This document shows, piece after piece, positions 24,801 to 38,000 of a stretch of DNA of 64,000 nucleotides. How positions within the stretch are numbered: position 1 is the first letter of the stretch; each line of letters begins with the position of its first letter. Source of the stretch: Membranipora membranacea (taxonomy: Eukaryota; Bryozoa; Gymnolaemata; Cheilostomatida; Membraniporidae); the NCBI GenBank assembly GCA_914767715.1, contig OU612069.1:5146001-5210000 (forward strand), in the 5' to 3' direction. The notes below the pieces were generated by a model. The model did not search any database. It saw only the letters and a program-made list of their open reading frames with translations, and was not told the DNA's origin. The position numbers and the translations under genes were made by a program.

Positions 24801-25720
24801 TTTCTTGCCACAAGCTGGTATTGCTGGTATGTCGGGTAGATTCAGTAGTGAATTCACCTAGGGGACTTGACCCTACCAATTTTCAGCGTGTCAATTTTGA
24901 AAAACCTCTTGTTTTTAATTACCAGGTGCCCAGAGGGCCTCATTGTGAGATTAGTTGGAATAATGAATGGATTACGCTGGTTTACTTGGTGCAATAACCA
25001 ATTACCATGATTCTCCCCTTTGACTGCCCTTAAGAGAGGATTGCATCATGATATTCCTGTGACGCAGAATAGATGTCTTTCATATGTTTATGCCTACAAT
25101 CTGAGCAAATAACTATAGCCAACGTCACTAGGCACTGATTTTCTTCATCCATGATTTGGGTTCACCAATCTACACATATTTAAAATCGAGAGCAATAAAA
25201 CGATGGTCATTTATAAAAGACTCAGGCAATCAAATTTGAGTCCATAATTGCAAACAATTTGATATGGTCTTCTAATATATAGCTAATCTGCAGGAGTGAA
25301 CTCCCACTGCAAGAGCCATTGAATAATCTCAGAGTTGACAATAACAGGATAACCTCATTTATTGAACCCACCATACACAGACCATTTATAAGAGATTTTA
25401 TAAAGGAACATTACACTGGACACTTTTCTGTGTAAATAGAGATAATAATCAGCCTTCACTCTATTGTTTCTTGGGGGATTAGGCATCACATCCATTGTAA
25501 ATTTAATGTAAATGAAATTATCCTAAGAAGACAGGAGACACCTATACTTGTTTAGGTGAACAAACTCAGAGTAGTTCTCACAAGATGATGTCTCAATAAC
25601 AAAAACAAACCCAGGTGAAATCAACAAGCGGGGTTTTTGGTTATGGTTAATCTATCACATTTGGCCTATTTTAAAACTGGCAATTTTGTATTTAAGTGTT
25701 AGCAGCTGAGAAGAAATGTG
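21841..25720 (+). repeat. Q module, copy 1
   Basis: This 3.9-kb block recurs at 31.6-35.9 and 46.0-50.3 kb, and in part at 40.7-41.6 kb. Its first 600 bp resemble the Z-D region. It carries several short open frames. Those at 22751-22987 (plus) and 23557-23874 (minus) are the longest, but comparison of copies shows that they depend on private indels or substitutions. About 250 bp near 23938-24190 is an inverted piece of P. A frame ending FNYQVPRGPHCEI...VQ* (about 24850-24996) and one starting LICRSEL (about 25287-25434) each keep the same stop in four copies. Confidence 0.75.
23938..24190 (-). repeat. inverted fragment of the P module inside Q
   Basis: The plus strand here (CATTGGAAGGTGTAGAAGCA, about 24026) matches the reverse complement of P near 1465-1490 (ACACCTTCCAATGACGTTG). 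Matching extends from the ATTATAAACCTAGAC block to CTCAGTGACTT. The same inverted piece sits in the other Q copies near 33.97 and 48.41 kb, so it entered Q before Q was duplicated. Confidence 0.8.
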
Positions 25721-27850
25721 TTTCCCTGATCTGACAAAACACTAGAGTCTAGAAGTTTTGAAATATTACAACATAATGCAGTGGTATTGTTGTGTGCGCC
25801 CCTGTGCGATGTAAGATGATTGAGATCAATGCTTGGATGCTGCTTGAATTTGCTACTCTGTGCCAGGGATTTGCGAGATCTAGTTTTTATTATCAGTGCT
25901 AATAGTGTTGCTTGATTTGCTGTAAGGTTATGATCTGGCCAAGATAAATAAACTTGGTGGCCTGAAGTTAGAAGAGGGATTCTCATAAGACTTGACAAGT
26001 TATCTTATAGGTATTAAAAAATTAAGAGTGTACTGTGATCATATTAACCCCCTTCAGGTGTACTGAAATGACTTAGGTAAAATAATGAATAAATCTGCCG
26101 GTGCCTATTTTAGAATCCCAATATTTCTCTGTCATGTGGAGGTTTCTGAGATTACTGGTTTTTTTTTTATCATACCTAGGTACTTTTCGTATTCTGCTTT
26201 TACAATTAAATTTGGGTTACATTTTCATATTAGGAACAATAATCTAAGTTGGCATCCAATAATGTGATATTATTTTAAGTGATGTCATGCTAGAAGACAA
26301 GACTACAGGTTCACATCAAATCTTCAGTGTGATATTAATATTGTGTCACTGTATTGTGCTGAGTGTGAGGCCTCTATACAATTCAATGCTTTTCATTTTT
26401 TCAACCTTTGGTAAACAAGAGAATCCTTTATATGCTGTGCCTGATTCTTTTCAATAGATGATAAATGTAGCATGTCAGCTTGCATCCAAAGTTTATATGA
26501 GAAAACTAAGAATAGATTTTAAGAAATGCTGCATTAAATGAATGGAAAATATGATAGAGTGACCCTAAATGATTCATCCATAGGCAACGTCACAACTAGG
26601 TCACACAAAAAATTTGACGGTCGTAGCATTTGTAAAAGTGCATTTTAATTGATTCATCTGGTTAATAAAAGATAATTTTTTGCCAACATTCCATCATGTT
26701 AAATGAAATTCATCATTTTTCGCATTCATTTCATTAATTTAATAGTGATTAAACCACCAAGTGTGGACAATAACTGTCAATCATTTTGTGATGGTTTCTG
26801 CATCAAATTGTAGAGGGAGATAAAGAGGGTACCATATAAGTCACTGAGAAGCAGAAATAAGATCAAGTTGATAACAAGATGCTGCTGTTTGTAAAGTAAA
26901 TTTGAAACTAGATCGATCGATTTGATTGAGTTATTTAAGGACATGAAACCTGAATTGTTGACAGCAAGTAAATGATAATATAATTGCTTACTACACCTTC
27001 CAATGACGTTGCGTTGCCCCCAATTGAGTGCCTCACTTCAGCTATATGTAGTGTCCTGTCTAGGTTTATAATTAAGTCTATTGGTGCAATTGATTATGTT
27101 ACAAATAATAATATAAATTTGTTACCATATTTCAATTAAGGCGAAATGATCTAGTATTTACACTAAAATATACAGCTTTAGAGTGTCACGATACACAAAT
27201 TAGTAATATTTTCTTCAAAACTTATCCGTGATAATTTATAATAATTTAGTTGAGGGACAAAAAGCCATGCTGCTAGATATTTTGTTATCACTCTCACATA
27301 CAAATGTTCTGCAAATAAGTGTAGGTGTACTCTTTATCTATACCAGTAGGGGATGATCTAATGAAATCATTTGCCAAACAATCAAGTAGGCCTGTTGAGA
27401 ATTTCAATCTCGGAATATTTTTTCATAAAGTAAATGTTATTATTATAATTACCTAACTATGGATTGAATTATTTCTTTTTATAAGAATAATACGGAATCT
27501 TCAAGTGGGAGATGTCGGATGGAAGTCAACAAAAGTATTTTGATATAGAAAAACATATTGTTATGGTGATATGGTATGGAGTGTTTTGAGCAATAGTAGG
27601 GATTTTGGTTAGAAGATGTGTCTTTGCCCATTTAAGCCTGCATTACAAGACTAAAATCCATTTTTTACAGCGCAATTGGAGCAATTGAATTAGTAAGAAG
27701 ATACTTCCTAATTTAACGATATCTTGGTGTAGACTTGTGAAACAGATAGTGGTGTGAACTTGATCAGTGCTGCCAAAAAATGAGTTTACTATGGTGTTCA
27801 TTATATATATGTAGCAAATCGTTATATATTGAATATAATTATTTTCAATA
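25721..27850 (+). repeat. A-P module, copy 4
   Basis: It starts inside A at GATCTGACAAAACACTAG and continues through P. From about 27390 it is nearly identical to 9930 and beyond. It has an expanded T-run near 26160. Confidence 0.75.
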
Positions 27851-28921
27851 ACTTGGACTATGGGCCTGTCTGTTAACATGTCTGACAAGCAACAAAACCG
27901 ATAAGGTGGTAACAACAGTAATTATTTTGTCTTTTTGTAATGTGACAGTGATTATTTTCTCTTTTTGTTTTTGTAAATACTCTTGAGAGAGAAACTGCTT
28001 TAGTTCATAAAATTAAGAAAGTGTAGCGGCACATCTGGCAGTTCAATGATTCAATGAAAAATCAATATGTGTTGATACCTTTAGTCCGTGACACCGGACA
28101 CAATTGGGCGGACAACCTGTACTGGACCGGTATAGACAGAAGAGCAACTTGTTTTATTGGACAGACCAATTTTGCTGAACAGGCATGTGCGGATAGTCAA
28201 AACAGAATGCCAAACTTCTTCAGCTTGATCCGAAGCCTTTACTGACTGGCCCCTAGTGAAATTTAATTGTTGCTAGCATGGTGCCTAGTTGACATTATGC
28301 TGCGAACAGCTTAAATTAAGAGACTTTATGTGCCAGTTAAAAGAAGAGATGTTAGAGCCCCTGTAAAATTTATACAAATTTGGAGCAGTCCAGCGCTCTA
28401 AATAGCGAGATTGCTCTTGTAAGATGACTGTAATGACTAAATACTTGAAAACACCACCTGTATTACTGACCCTTATTTGAGCAGACCTAAATAGACCTAG
28501 ATGACCATGCATGCAATGACCGGTTCATGTTCTAGCTTGAATTCAAACTCCGATCATAGCAAGCAAGCATTTTCACACTTACTACACGGCACTTAGACGT
28601 ACTTCTTGTGTTACACTTGTTTAGACAAAGAGGGGAATAAGTGACAATAGCAGCAGGTACTCCCATTATTATGCCATAAGACTTATCAGTGTAAACATCC
28701 CTCAATCTCTAGCTCACATTTGGTGATGCTCGCTTCCTTTTGCCATCATTGATCTAAGCCAAGATCTTACCAATGCGACGCCTATGGAATTAAGTCACAA
28801 TATATCGAAACATTCTTTTGGAAACCAATCTTATCAGTCACCTGTTTTCTCTTGTCATACTCATTCGAGAAAAAACTACTGCAGCTTGTCTAGCATTCCT
28901 GTTTAAGGAGAGCGAGTTGTG
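27851..28921 (+). repeat. X module, copy 4 (near twin of copy 2)
   Basis: Only scattered differences separate it from 10391-11460. It breaks at GAGAGCGAGTTGTGA near 28920, where sequence jumps into the RT relic of L instead of continuing as X does at 11460. Confidence 0.75.
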
Positions 28922-28924
28922 ACG

Positions 28925-29165
28925 TTATGACAGTGTCTTATTTTGATTTTGGTTTGATTTTCTCAAACTAATTTTTCAGAACATGTCCTTCATGCAGTTC
29001 GACAGATTTAAATATTTAGGAGAAATTTTAGGTAAAAATTTAAATTTAAAATCCCTTCTCATAGAGATAAAACACACTCATAGCAAACTTTAAGAGGAAT
29101 CATGTTACTCAAAGGTAACAAAGTAATTGTACAAACAGTCTGATATACTACTGTTGCGGGCATCT
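28925..29165 (+). pseudogene. decayed RT fragment beside LRR exon 3
   Basis: It reads FDRFKYLGEIL, then LKSLLIEIK after changes. It is the most diverged of the exon-flanking set. It ends at CTACTGTTGCGGGCATCTG immediately before the exon donor. Confidence 0.6.
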
Positions 29166-29172
29166 GACTCAC

Positions 29173-29313
29173 CTGTCTGGAATGCTGGTCAAGCCACAGC
29201 TCGAAGCCTTTAGAGTCTTCAATGATTGAATTTGCCCCAATCCTGCAGGTAACTTCTGTAGGCCCTTATTCCCACTAACCTCTAACCACTCCAGTCCTGG
29301 CAGTGTAAAGATG
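29173..29313 (-). CDS. LRR exon 3 (two leucine-rich repeats)
   Basis: Donor GTGAGT is at 29167-29172; the acceptor is CAG at 29314-29316, preceded by TTTCTCTTC. Residues begin IFTLPGLEWLEVSGNKGLQ and end TLKASSCGLTSIPD. The usual C of the ICxLPG start is F, and W replaces S on the concave face. The second repeat is of the IQSLK type shared with exons 5 and 6. Open throughout, 141 bp, standard phase. Confidence 0.86.
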
Positions 29314-29639
29314 CTGTGGAAGAGAAATAATGCAACGTTAAAACACCATGCAATACTGCTTGTCAGTTCATGGAGCAAACACAATTGAGCAACACATTTG
29401 ATTAATGGGAGAAAGTTTTAGATTGATCAATTACCTAGGAAGAATTGTAACTATAAGATTTAGATTTTGCTGGCTTAATAGATTTGAGTTTCCTTTTAAT
29501 GCAAGTATCGGAGGACATAATAGTAACCATAAATCAATTGAATTGCAATCTGACATTTCAGATATGAACAAGTATTTATAGTGATGCAAGTTATGCAATT
29601 CAATTTATCAATTGACAGTGACATTTCACTCCATCCATA

Positions 29640-30140
29640 AGAAATATGGAACATTGACTAGCCTTTGCTTCTGACTGGTATATTTGTAATAACTTGTTAC
29701 TCAATGCATCAAAGACAGATGTTTTGACCTCGTCCTATTTCGATATTGATTTGATTTTCTCAAACTTATTTTTCAGGGCATGTCCTTCAAGTAGTCTGAC
29801 AAACTAAAACATAGAGCAATTTGAGAAAAATAGGATAAATGTATGAACTTTGAATCAAATGTCCATGAGATTGAACGAAACCTAACCCAATCAGAGCAAA
29901 CTTTCAGAGAAATCGTAAGTTTTTGAATGGAACGTTAGCTGCAGTCGTGTAGGCAAGGTAAATAAAATTAAAGTTTGAATATTCAACTCAATTTCCTTAT
30001 TGCTCTAATGAATATATTTAAAGTAGTCCTAAGAGTCGATAACAGATGCTTAAACATCATAAATCTAAATTGACATTAACCTGGGACAAGACAAAGGCTT
30101 ATCAATTCCACCATCAAGTGGTACCATTATTTATACCTCC
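29640..30140 (+). pseudogene. longest exon-flanking RT relic
   Basis: This copy gives the clearest view of the old element: DWYICNNLLLNASKTDVLT (about 29674-29730), a typical spacer, then a shortened palm-to-thumb part and KVVLRVDNRCLNII-like sequence near 30035. N-L-x-L-N-x-x-K-T is a recognised block between the catalytic box and the Y-L-G block in non-LTR RTs. Frameshifts are present throughout. Confidence 0.75.
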
Positions 30141-30465
30141 GAACAGATTAAAAATGCATATAAGTGGTGATGAAATAATATATCAATTAAGGTTGCATCC
30201 CTAACCATGTGGATTCATAATTCTTAGGTGGACCTGTGGCTGTTATTTAAGATTACTGTAATGTTTTAAGTGTGAACACCTAATTCAGCCAGATGACGGC
30301 GAGAAATTGGCTTTAATTCAACTTGTGTAGCTTGCTATATGGTCAAAACTTTTGTGTGTGATACCACCAAGGTTAAGATAATTTTGTATACAAATTCAGT
30401 TCTAATTTATAGATAAATTCTTTTTTACACGTTTTCTGCAGCTAGCTACGTACCAAAGCTGTTGA
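30141..30465 (+). repeat. R module, copy 1
   Basis: It contains ACCATGTGGATTCATA near 30206, GAGATTACTGTAATG-like sequence and TTCTGCAGCTAGCTAC near 30436. The only other copy is near 38.0-38.3 kb, also directly after an RT relic. No gene is seen. Confidence 0.65.
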
Positions 30466-31094
30466 GATTATTTGAATATTAGATGCATAAAAATGACAAA
30501 AAAACAGAAGGTAATGATAATTTTAAAACGTCCAGTTATGTCTTTTCTTTTTACATGAGAGCTCCGATTCATTGTCGATCAATGAAACTTAATAGATGAC
30601 CAATTTTGAATTGTGTGTATGATAAATATTGCTAATAATATTATTGTTAAATTGTTAATATCGAATCATAATATAATTGCATATGTATGTGCATTCATTT
30701 TCCGTGCGCCTAATTGAATCGATGATGCACTTACTAAATTATTTGCATTTAAAACCGGAGTTCCCCATTTTAAGTTTTTCCTCACAGGAAAGTTGGTGTA
30801 ATGGGGTCAGACCAATGTTGTCCTGACCTCTTTAAGCTATAGGGGAGCGCATCTCGCTTACTCAAAGGTACTACTGTTGCAAGCATCTGAGTCACATGTT
30901 TGTTTCAGATATCAATAGGTATTTTCAGTGATGCAAGTTACGTGAATCAGATGTGAAACTCAATCTATAATTGCTGACATAAAATATAGATTTAATATGT
31001 AAATATAAATGTTTAATTAAACTTGTTTTCAAGTGATGTATGTTATGCGATTCAATTTATCAATCCATAATGTAGAATATTCACTAGCCTTAGC

Positions 31095-31290
31095 TTCTGA
31101 CTGGTATAAATGTGATGCATTGATATTGATACTATATAGGAGTAATTTTAAAATAAAAATACGAGTGCTAAATCCCATGTCAATGAGATTAAACAAAACC
31201 TAACCCAGTCATAGCAAACCTTTAGAGAATTCACCATACTCAGAGGGAACAAACTAATTGTACTAAAAGTCTGATATACTATTGTTGCAA
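31095..31290 (+). pseudogene. short RT relic beside LRR exon 4
   Basis: Only the FKSHVNEIK-like part (here LNPMSMRLNKT in a shifted frame) and the LRGNKLIVLK-SLIYY segment remain. About 100 bp of the usual relic is deleted before it, joining TTGATACTATATAGG. Confidence 0.6.
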
Positions 31291-31303
31291 GCATCTGACT
31301 CAC

Positions 31304-31444
31304 CTCTGCGGAAGGCCAGTTAATCCACAGTAACTCGCATCTATTCTCTTCAATGATGGAATTTCCCCCAATCCTGCAGGTAACTTCTGTATGCCCCTAT
31401 TCGATTTAACAACTAACGACTCCAGTCCTGGCAGTTTGCAGATA
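31304..31444 (-). CDS. LRR exon 4 (two leucine-rich repeats)
   Basis: Donor GTGAGT is at 31298-31303 and acceptor CAACAG at 31445-31450. The first exon base is T, so the join codon becomes AGT, still serine. Residues begin ICKLPGLESLVVKSNRGIQ and end RIDASYCGLTGLPQ. VVKS is unique on the concave face, and Q ends the exon where the others have D or E. An overlapping longer frame in another register has no LRR pattern. Exon 3 is only 2.1 kb away, the tightest pair in the window. Confidence 0.85.
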
Positions 31445-31620
31445 CTGTTGTGGATAAATAACAGAACGTTAAAATATCATGCAATATTGCTTATCAGTTG
31501 ATGGAGCAAACACAATTTAGAAACGCATTCTATTAATAGGAGAGAGTTTTGAATTGATCAATTACCCATATAAGTTGTAACTATCAGATATAGATAAATG
31601 TATGAAATTTACACCGCTTC

Positions 31621-34600
31621 TCCCAAAGCTGAGATTAATTGATATGTCACTGCGCTGCACAGGATAGTCAATGATGGCAGGTTCACATTCAAAAGCTGGA
31701 AGTCCCCCCTGTTTAGGGAGCCTTAATCTGAGCAACCCTGATTGTCACAATGATCAACATGGAAAAATAATTATGGTGATCTATTAATAATATAAATAAA
31801 AATTTGTAATTGAAAGATCATTGAACTAAGGAAATTTTAAGTATGATAAGCCACATAATCATGAAAACAGAGTCATTTCACTCTATTTTTCAGTAACAAA
31901 GTTTTCTTATTCAATGGTAATCAGCTACATTAAGTTGTTTTTACAGGATAATACGCCCTTGGCATCGTAAATGATTTTACTTGATAGAGTTGAAAGTCTC
32001 AGATTATCACGATCAAAAAACTTGTCTCATTGACTTACTGTACGAATTATTTTCATTTTAAATCGGTACAGAGTTGATTTATTATTACATGAGGTGATGA
32101 GGACTAATTAATTTGCTAAATAATTTCTCATCTTACTGCATTTTTGTTCCGGTCGATTTTCTTGCTAATTGCCAAAAATAGATATAATTAATTACATTAA
32201 TATTATGCCTTATTGATAACTTCCCTCATACTAGGAAAGATTGCTTCAACATAATAAAATGACAATAATAATGATGAAAATTTAAATAACAATAATAATG
32301 ATATATGTTTGTATAATACACATGTAAGGTCATTGATACAATATCAGATAGTTAATTTGTATCAAGTTTACCCTGTATACTTAACAAAGTTTGAAAAGGT
32401 TACAGTCCAGTAGATCTAGGATAGGCAAGATGTATTACATCCGATAGACAGCTGAGTAAAGTAGATATTCCAATGTCAGCTTGGAAAAGCTCCGTTGGGG
32501 TATGTACTGAAATGCCGATAAACTGCAAACCCGACATGAGGAGCATAGAGCACCATTGAAAAGTGCTGCTTTGCACCCTCAAGGATTATTACTTTCCCTA
32601 TTTTATTTATAGATCAGTTTTTGAGAATTGGCACCGGTATTGTAATATTTCAGATATTTAAATGTCACATAATATTATATTATACCTAATTTCAATTCGG
32701 TAAATTGCAATTCAAATCTGTATGCAGCATTACTTTGAAGAGTATTAAGAAATCACATCATTTGCTGGTGTCTTGCTGAACATTGTTCCAGTATGTTGTT
32801 TATACATCTTCAAAAATCCTGTTTCCAAGGTGGTATAGAAACATTGCGACAGCAGAAATCATATCCCATTACACTCATGCTATTTGTTGATATGACAATC
32901 CAATGCTCTCATATTATTGGAATGAGAAGTGTCACCATTATGATGAGAGAAAGCACTGAACGCTGTGACAGTTTTATGAAAAAAACAATACCACAATGCA
33001 TCTCATTTTGAACATTATCGGTGGCTATGAGGTGGTTGTCACAGCATTATAAAACAAACTTCATGAGATGATCATGAAATAATGCTGTAGTGATGGAAGA
33101 ACTGTGATGCTATAACATTGTTAAAATTGAATACTTTTTGATAGCATGATCATAACATCATTAAAGTGCTAATTATAAGCTGTTTTCTCGCATTTAACAA
33201 TGATGTATCATCATGTCAAAAATAATTTTTGACTAATACTGAGAACCAAAGATTCTGCTATAACTGAATCTGAACATTGTGATTACCATTCTGTATCCTA
33301 TTAGACAACACCCAATCCTATCATTTACACACCATGTAATACTTGATAAATTTGTATGCAAAACATTGTTACAATGTTCTCCGTTTGCTGGGTTTTTGAC
33401 CTTCATTTTGTAACAAGATGTCAAAAAGTTTTTAGGTTATGGAATACAGAGATCACAAAATTTACAGGGATCATCATATTATTAGCATTTATAAACTTGG
33501 ATTGTCAGCTTTGTGATAGGTAAACTATAAAGAATTATCCCTTTTCTTTTATCTAATTGGTAGGCACATATAACAATTGTCTTAAACAAACTGCTCACAT
33601 GGGGTTGTAAATAAAAGGCAATATCACCTTGTCTAGCATACTCTGCAAGTCCTCATCGAAAAGGTAGTAAAACTGCTAACACAGGTCTCCAAAATTTAAA
33701 TTCATACTTCTGCTTTTAAATAATATCAATCGCAGTCACGTATATATGTTGTTAGTTGGTTGTTTGACTGATCTAAATACAACAGCTTTATTTTCAGTTT
33801 TAACACTTTGTATATTTGGTATTTTTTGCAGGTCATTGCCATCATCTAAAGGGCGAACCCTCCACCTGTACCGTTCAAATATTTACGAACATATTCAACT
33901 GTCAACAAATAGTCCATTGAAATAATGAAAGTGAAAGATTTGAAAGAGTCAAAAAGATTTGCCACCTCAATAAATGGGGTGCAATCATAGACTTGATTAT
34001 AAACCTAGAAACTATATAGATATTGAAGCACTGAGGGACTTAATTGTGGGCAACGTAAGGTCATTGGAAGGTGTATCAGCAATGATGCTATCATTGATTT
34101 TCTGTCCACAATCCAGGTTTTTTGTTCATAACTCGATCAATTTTGATCGGATTTTGAGTTTGAAAATCACAATAGATTAAGCAGCTTATGTCATTAACGA
34201 TTTGGAACTCAGTGATTTATATGAATTTTGTAGTCCAATAGCTGTAGGAATCATCATCTCCTTATTTGTATAAATATTTAAACTAGAGTTGTTACCCCAC
34301 AAATTTGATATACATATAAAAAGTCTTTTGTTCTGCTAAACAAAATCCACAAAAATTTAAAAGAATAGAAACAGAAGACAGTGGATATTCTAGCTTGTAT
34401 CAACTGATGTGTCTTTTGATTGAAAGCCCAGCAGTTTTGATTTCGGCATCCTATACTAAAATTATATGTAAATTCTAATTTCATGTATCCAATTTGGCCC
34501 TCAAATCGATTCCACACCGAGATATGGAACCATAGTGATTTTGAAATAGAATTAAAATGTGCAAAATGTTGCTAAACTGAACTAATACTAAGCAAAAGTA

Positions 34601-35855
34601 ATGGATAAAAATTTATGCAGCAGCAGTGAATTTTTGTCAATTGTAACTTTGATAACATCCAAAAATTAACAAGTGTTATTATTAATACACACAATTACAT
34701 TTTATTTTGATTCTGCAAGGTTTTGGTAGCTTTGGTCTTAGCCTTGTATGGATATTTTCAAATATGCCTATCGTATACCACGCTCACTGAGTTAGAACTT
34801 TATCGACAGAGGACTGAGGACTAGGAGGTATAAAGTTTCCCAAGCAAAACTTTTCAAATTGATGACAATCCAGAGCGGCAGCGTTTCACTCAGGATGGTA
34901 GCATTAGAGCTACAACAATTTAGTATCCAACAGTTTCCTCTACTCATTTTTCTCTATGATACTTATGAATTTCTTGCCACAAGCTGGTATTGTTGGTATG
35001 TCGGGTAGATGCAGTAGTGAATTTGCCTAGGGGACTTGACCCTACCAATTTTCAGTGTGTCAATTTTGAAAAACCTCTTGTTTTTAATTACCAAGTGCCC
35101 AGAGGGCCTCATTGTGAGATTAGTTGGAATTATGAATGGATTACGCTGGTTTACTTGGTGCAATAGCCAATTACCATGATTTTCCCCTTTGATCTGAGCA
35201 AATAACTATAGCCAACGTCACTAGGCACTGATTTTCTTCATCCTTGATTTCGGTACACCAATCTACACATATTTAAAATTGAGACCAATAAAACGATGGT
35301 CTTTTATAAAAGACTCAGGCAATAAAATTTGAGACCATAATGGCAAACAATATGATATGGTCTTCTACTCTAAAGCTCATCTGCAGGAGTGAACTCTCAC
35401 TGCAGGTGCCATCGAATGTTCTCAGGGTTGACAATAACAGGATAATCTCATTTATTGAACCCACCATACACAGACCATTTATGAGAGATTTCACAAAGGA
35501 ACATTACACAGGACACTTTTTTGTGTAAATACCTAGAGATAATAATCAGCCTTCACTCTATTGTTTCTTTGGAGATTAGGCTTCACATCCATTTAAATTT
35601 TTAAGGTAAATGAAATTATCCTTAGAAGACAGGAGACAACTATACTTGTTTAGGTGAACAAACTCAGAGTAGTTCTCACCAGATGATGTCTCAATAACAA
35701 TAACAAACCCAGGTGAAATCAACAAGCGGAATTTATGGTTATGGTTAATCTATCACATTTGGCCTATTTTAAAATTGGCAATTTACAAAAAATGTAAACA
35801 ATTTGTATTTAAGTGTTAACAGCTGAGAATAAATGTGTTCCCCTGATCTGACAAG
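31621..35855 (+). repeat. Q module, copy 2
   Basis: This copy has the insertion ATTAATTACATTAATATTATG near 32190 and short AATAATAATG repeats that copy 4 partly shares. Its counterpart of the copy 1 plus-strand frame is shifted near 32980 by an extra A. A perfect palindrome is at 35299-35314. The LICRSEL frame is open at 35379-35528. Confidence 0.75.
35299..35314. promoter_or_regulatory. palindrome containing TATAAAAG on both strands
   Basis: GTCTTTTATAAAAGAC is self-complementary and holds a TATA-box-like TATAAAAG in each direction. The same perfect palindrome is at 49745-49760, with one-base variants near 25205 and 41326. Promoter function is only a possibility. Confidence 0.3.
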
Positions 35856-37760
35856 ACACTAAGACTTTACGAGTTATCTTATAGGTATTAAAAAATTAAG
35901 AGTTTACTGTGATAACATTAACCCCCTTCAGGTGTACTGAAATGACTTAGGTAAAATAATGAATAAATCTGCCGGTCCCTGTTTTAGAATCCCAATGTTT
36001 CTCTGTCATGTGGAGGTTTCCAAGATTTCTGGTTCTTCTATCATACTTGAGTACTTTTTGTATTCTGCTTTCACAATTAAATTTTGGTTCCATTTTCATA
36101 TTAGGAACAATTATTTAAGTCGGCATTCAATAATCTGATATTATTTTAAGTGATGTCATGTTAGAAGACAAGACTACAGGTTCACATCAAATCATCATTG
36201 TGATATTAATATTGCATCATCGTATTGTGCTGAGTGTGAGGCTTCTACACGATTCAATCCCTTTCATTGTTTTAACCTTTTGTAAACAAAAGAAATCCTT
36301 TATATGCTGAGCCTGATTTTTTTCAATAGAGGATAAATGTAGCATGTCAGCTTGCATCCAAAGTTTATATGAGAAAACTGAAAATAAATTTTAAGAAATG
36401 CTGCATTAAATGAATGGAAAATGCGATAGAGTGACCCTAAATGATTCATCCATAGGCAACGTCACAACTAAGTCACACAAAAAATTTGACGCTTCTAGCA
36501 TTTGTAGAAGTGAATTTTAATTGAATGATCTGGTCAATAAAAGATATTTTTTTGCCAACATTTCATCTTGTTGTATGAAATTCATGATTTTTTGCATTCA
36601 TTTCGTTTATCAAATAGTAATTACACCACAAAGCCTGGACAATAACTTTCAATCGTTTGGTGATGGTTTTTGCATCAAATTTAAAAAATGTAGGGGGAGA
36701 TAAGGAGGAAACCATATAAGTCACTGAGAAGCAGAAATAACATCAATTTGATAACAAGATGCTGTTGTTTGTAAAGCAATTTTGAAACTCGATATCCGAT
36801 CGAAATTGATTGAGTTATGAACATACAACCTGAATTGTTGACAGTAAATCAATGATAATATCATTGCTTACTACACCTGCCAACGACCTTGCATTGCCCA
36901 CAATTGAGGCCTCACTTCAGCTATATGTAGTGTCCTGTCTAATTGTATAATTAAGTCTATGGGTGCTGTTGATAATGTTACAAAAATTAATACAAATTTG
37001 TTATCATATTTCAATTAAGGTGCAATAATCTAGTATTTACCCTGAAATATACAGCCTATATCTTGCTCATAAAATTGGTCACAGCTTTAGAGTTTCACAA
37101 TACACAAGTTAGTATTATTTACATCTTAACTTATCCGTGATAATTTATTATCAGTTCGTTGAGGGACAAAAAATTATGCTGCTAGATACTTTTTTACCAC
37201 TCGCACATACACATCTTCTGCAAAAAAGTGTAGGTATCTTCATCAGTAGGGGATGATCTAATGACGTCATTTGCCGAACAATCATGTAGGGTTATTGACA
37301 TTTTAAATTTCGGAATGTTTTTCCATAAAGTGATTGTTATTATTATAATTACCTAACTATGGCATTAATTACTTCTTGTTATGAGAATAATACGGAATCT
37401 TCAGGTGGGAGATGTGGGATGAAAGTCAACAAAAGTATTTTAATATAGAAAAAAATTTTTGCGTGATATAGTTATTGCAGTATTTTGAGCAATAGTAGGG
37501 GTGTTGGTTAGAAGATGTCTCTTTGCCGATTTAAGCCTGCATTACAAGACTAAAATCCATGTTTTACAGCACAATTGGAGCAATTGAACTTGTAAGAAGA
37601 TAATTCCTAATTTAGCGATATGTTGGTCAGTGCTGCCAAAAAAATGAATTTATAATGTCATTCATCGTAAATATGTAGCAAATTTAATTATTCTCAGTAG
37701 CGAGCCTGTCTGCCAACATGTCTGACAATCAACAAAACCAATAAATTGGTAACAACTGTG
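35856..37760 (+). repeat. A-P module, copy 5
   Basis: It begins near the end of A (ACAAGACACTAAGACTTTACG) with most of A missing. It is slightly shortened at its end, where the AAATTTAATTATTCTCAGTAGCGAG join removes part of P. It passes directly into an RT sliver near 37770. Confidence 0.7.
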
Positions 37761-38000
37761 AAAATTATTACACAGGGTAAACTAGTCAAGGATTGAATAT
37801 TCCACTTGATTTCCTCATTGCTCCAATGAATATATTTAAAATAGTCCTAAGAGTGGATAACAAATGCTTAAACATCCTAAATCTAATTTGACTTAAAACT
37901 GTCACAAGGCAAAGGCATATCAATTCTATCATCAAGCGGTACCGTTATTTATACCTTGAACAGTATTCAAATGCATGTAAGTGATGATGTAATAATTGTT
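37761..38000 (+). pseudogene. RT relic sliver without an LRR exon
   Basis: It carries the AATGAATATATTTAAAATAG segment of the old RT followed by CATCAAGCGGTACC, as in the exon-flanking relics at 30.0 and 8.0 kb. The exon-bearing part is absent. This may mark a unit that lost its LRR exon. Confidence 0.65.

Larger units (their letters stand above)
28922..30140 (+). repeat. L module, copy 3a (5' shortened)
   Basis: It begins inside the RT relic at ACGTTATGACAGTGTC, so the orphan donor flank is missing. It holds LRR exon 3 and a good second RT relic. It is followed by R and then a second, separate L copy 2.1 kb away. Confidence 0.7.
30466..31620 (+). repeat. L module, copy 3b
   Basis: It has the lead segment and an orphan donor flank near 30877-30895 whose ACTCAC is mutated to AGTCAC. 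A shortened RT relic and LRR exon 4 follow. It lacks the second RT relic and runs directly into Q at about 31615. Confidence 0.7.
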
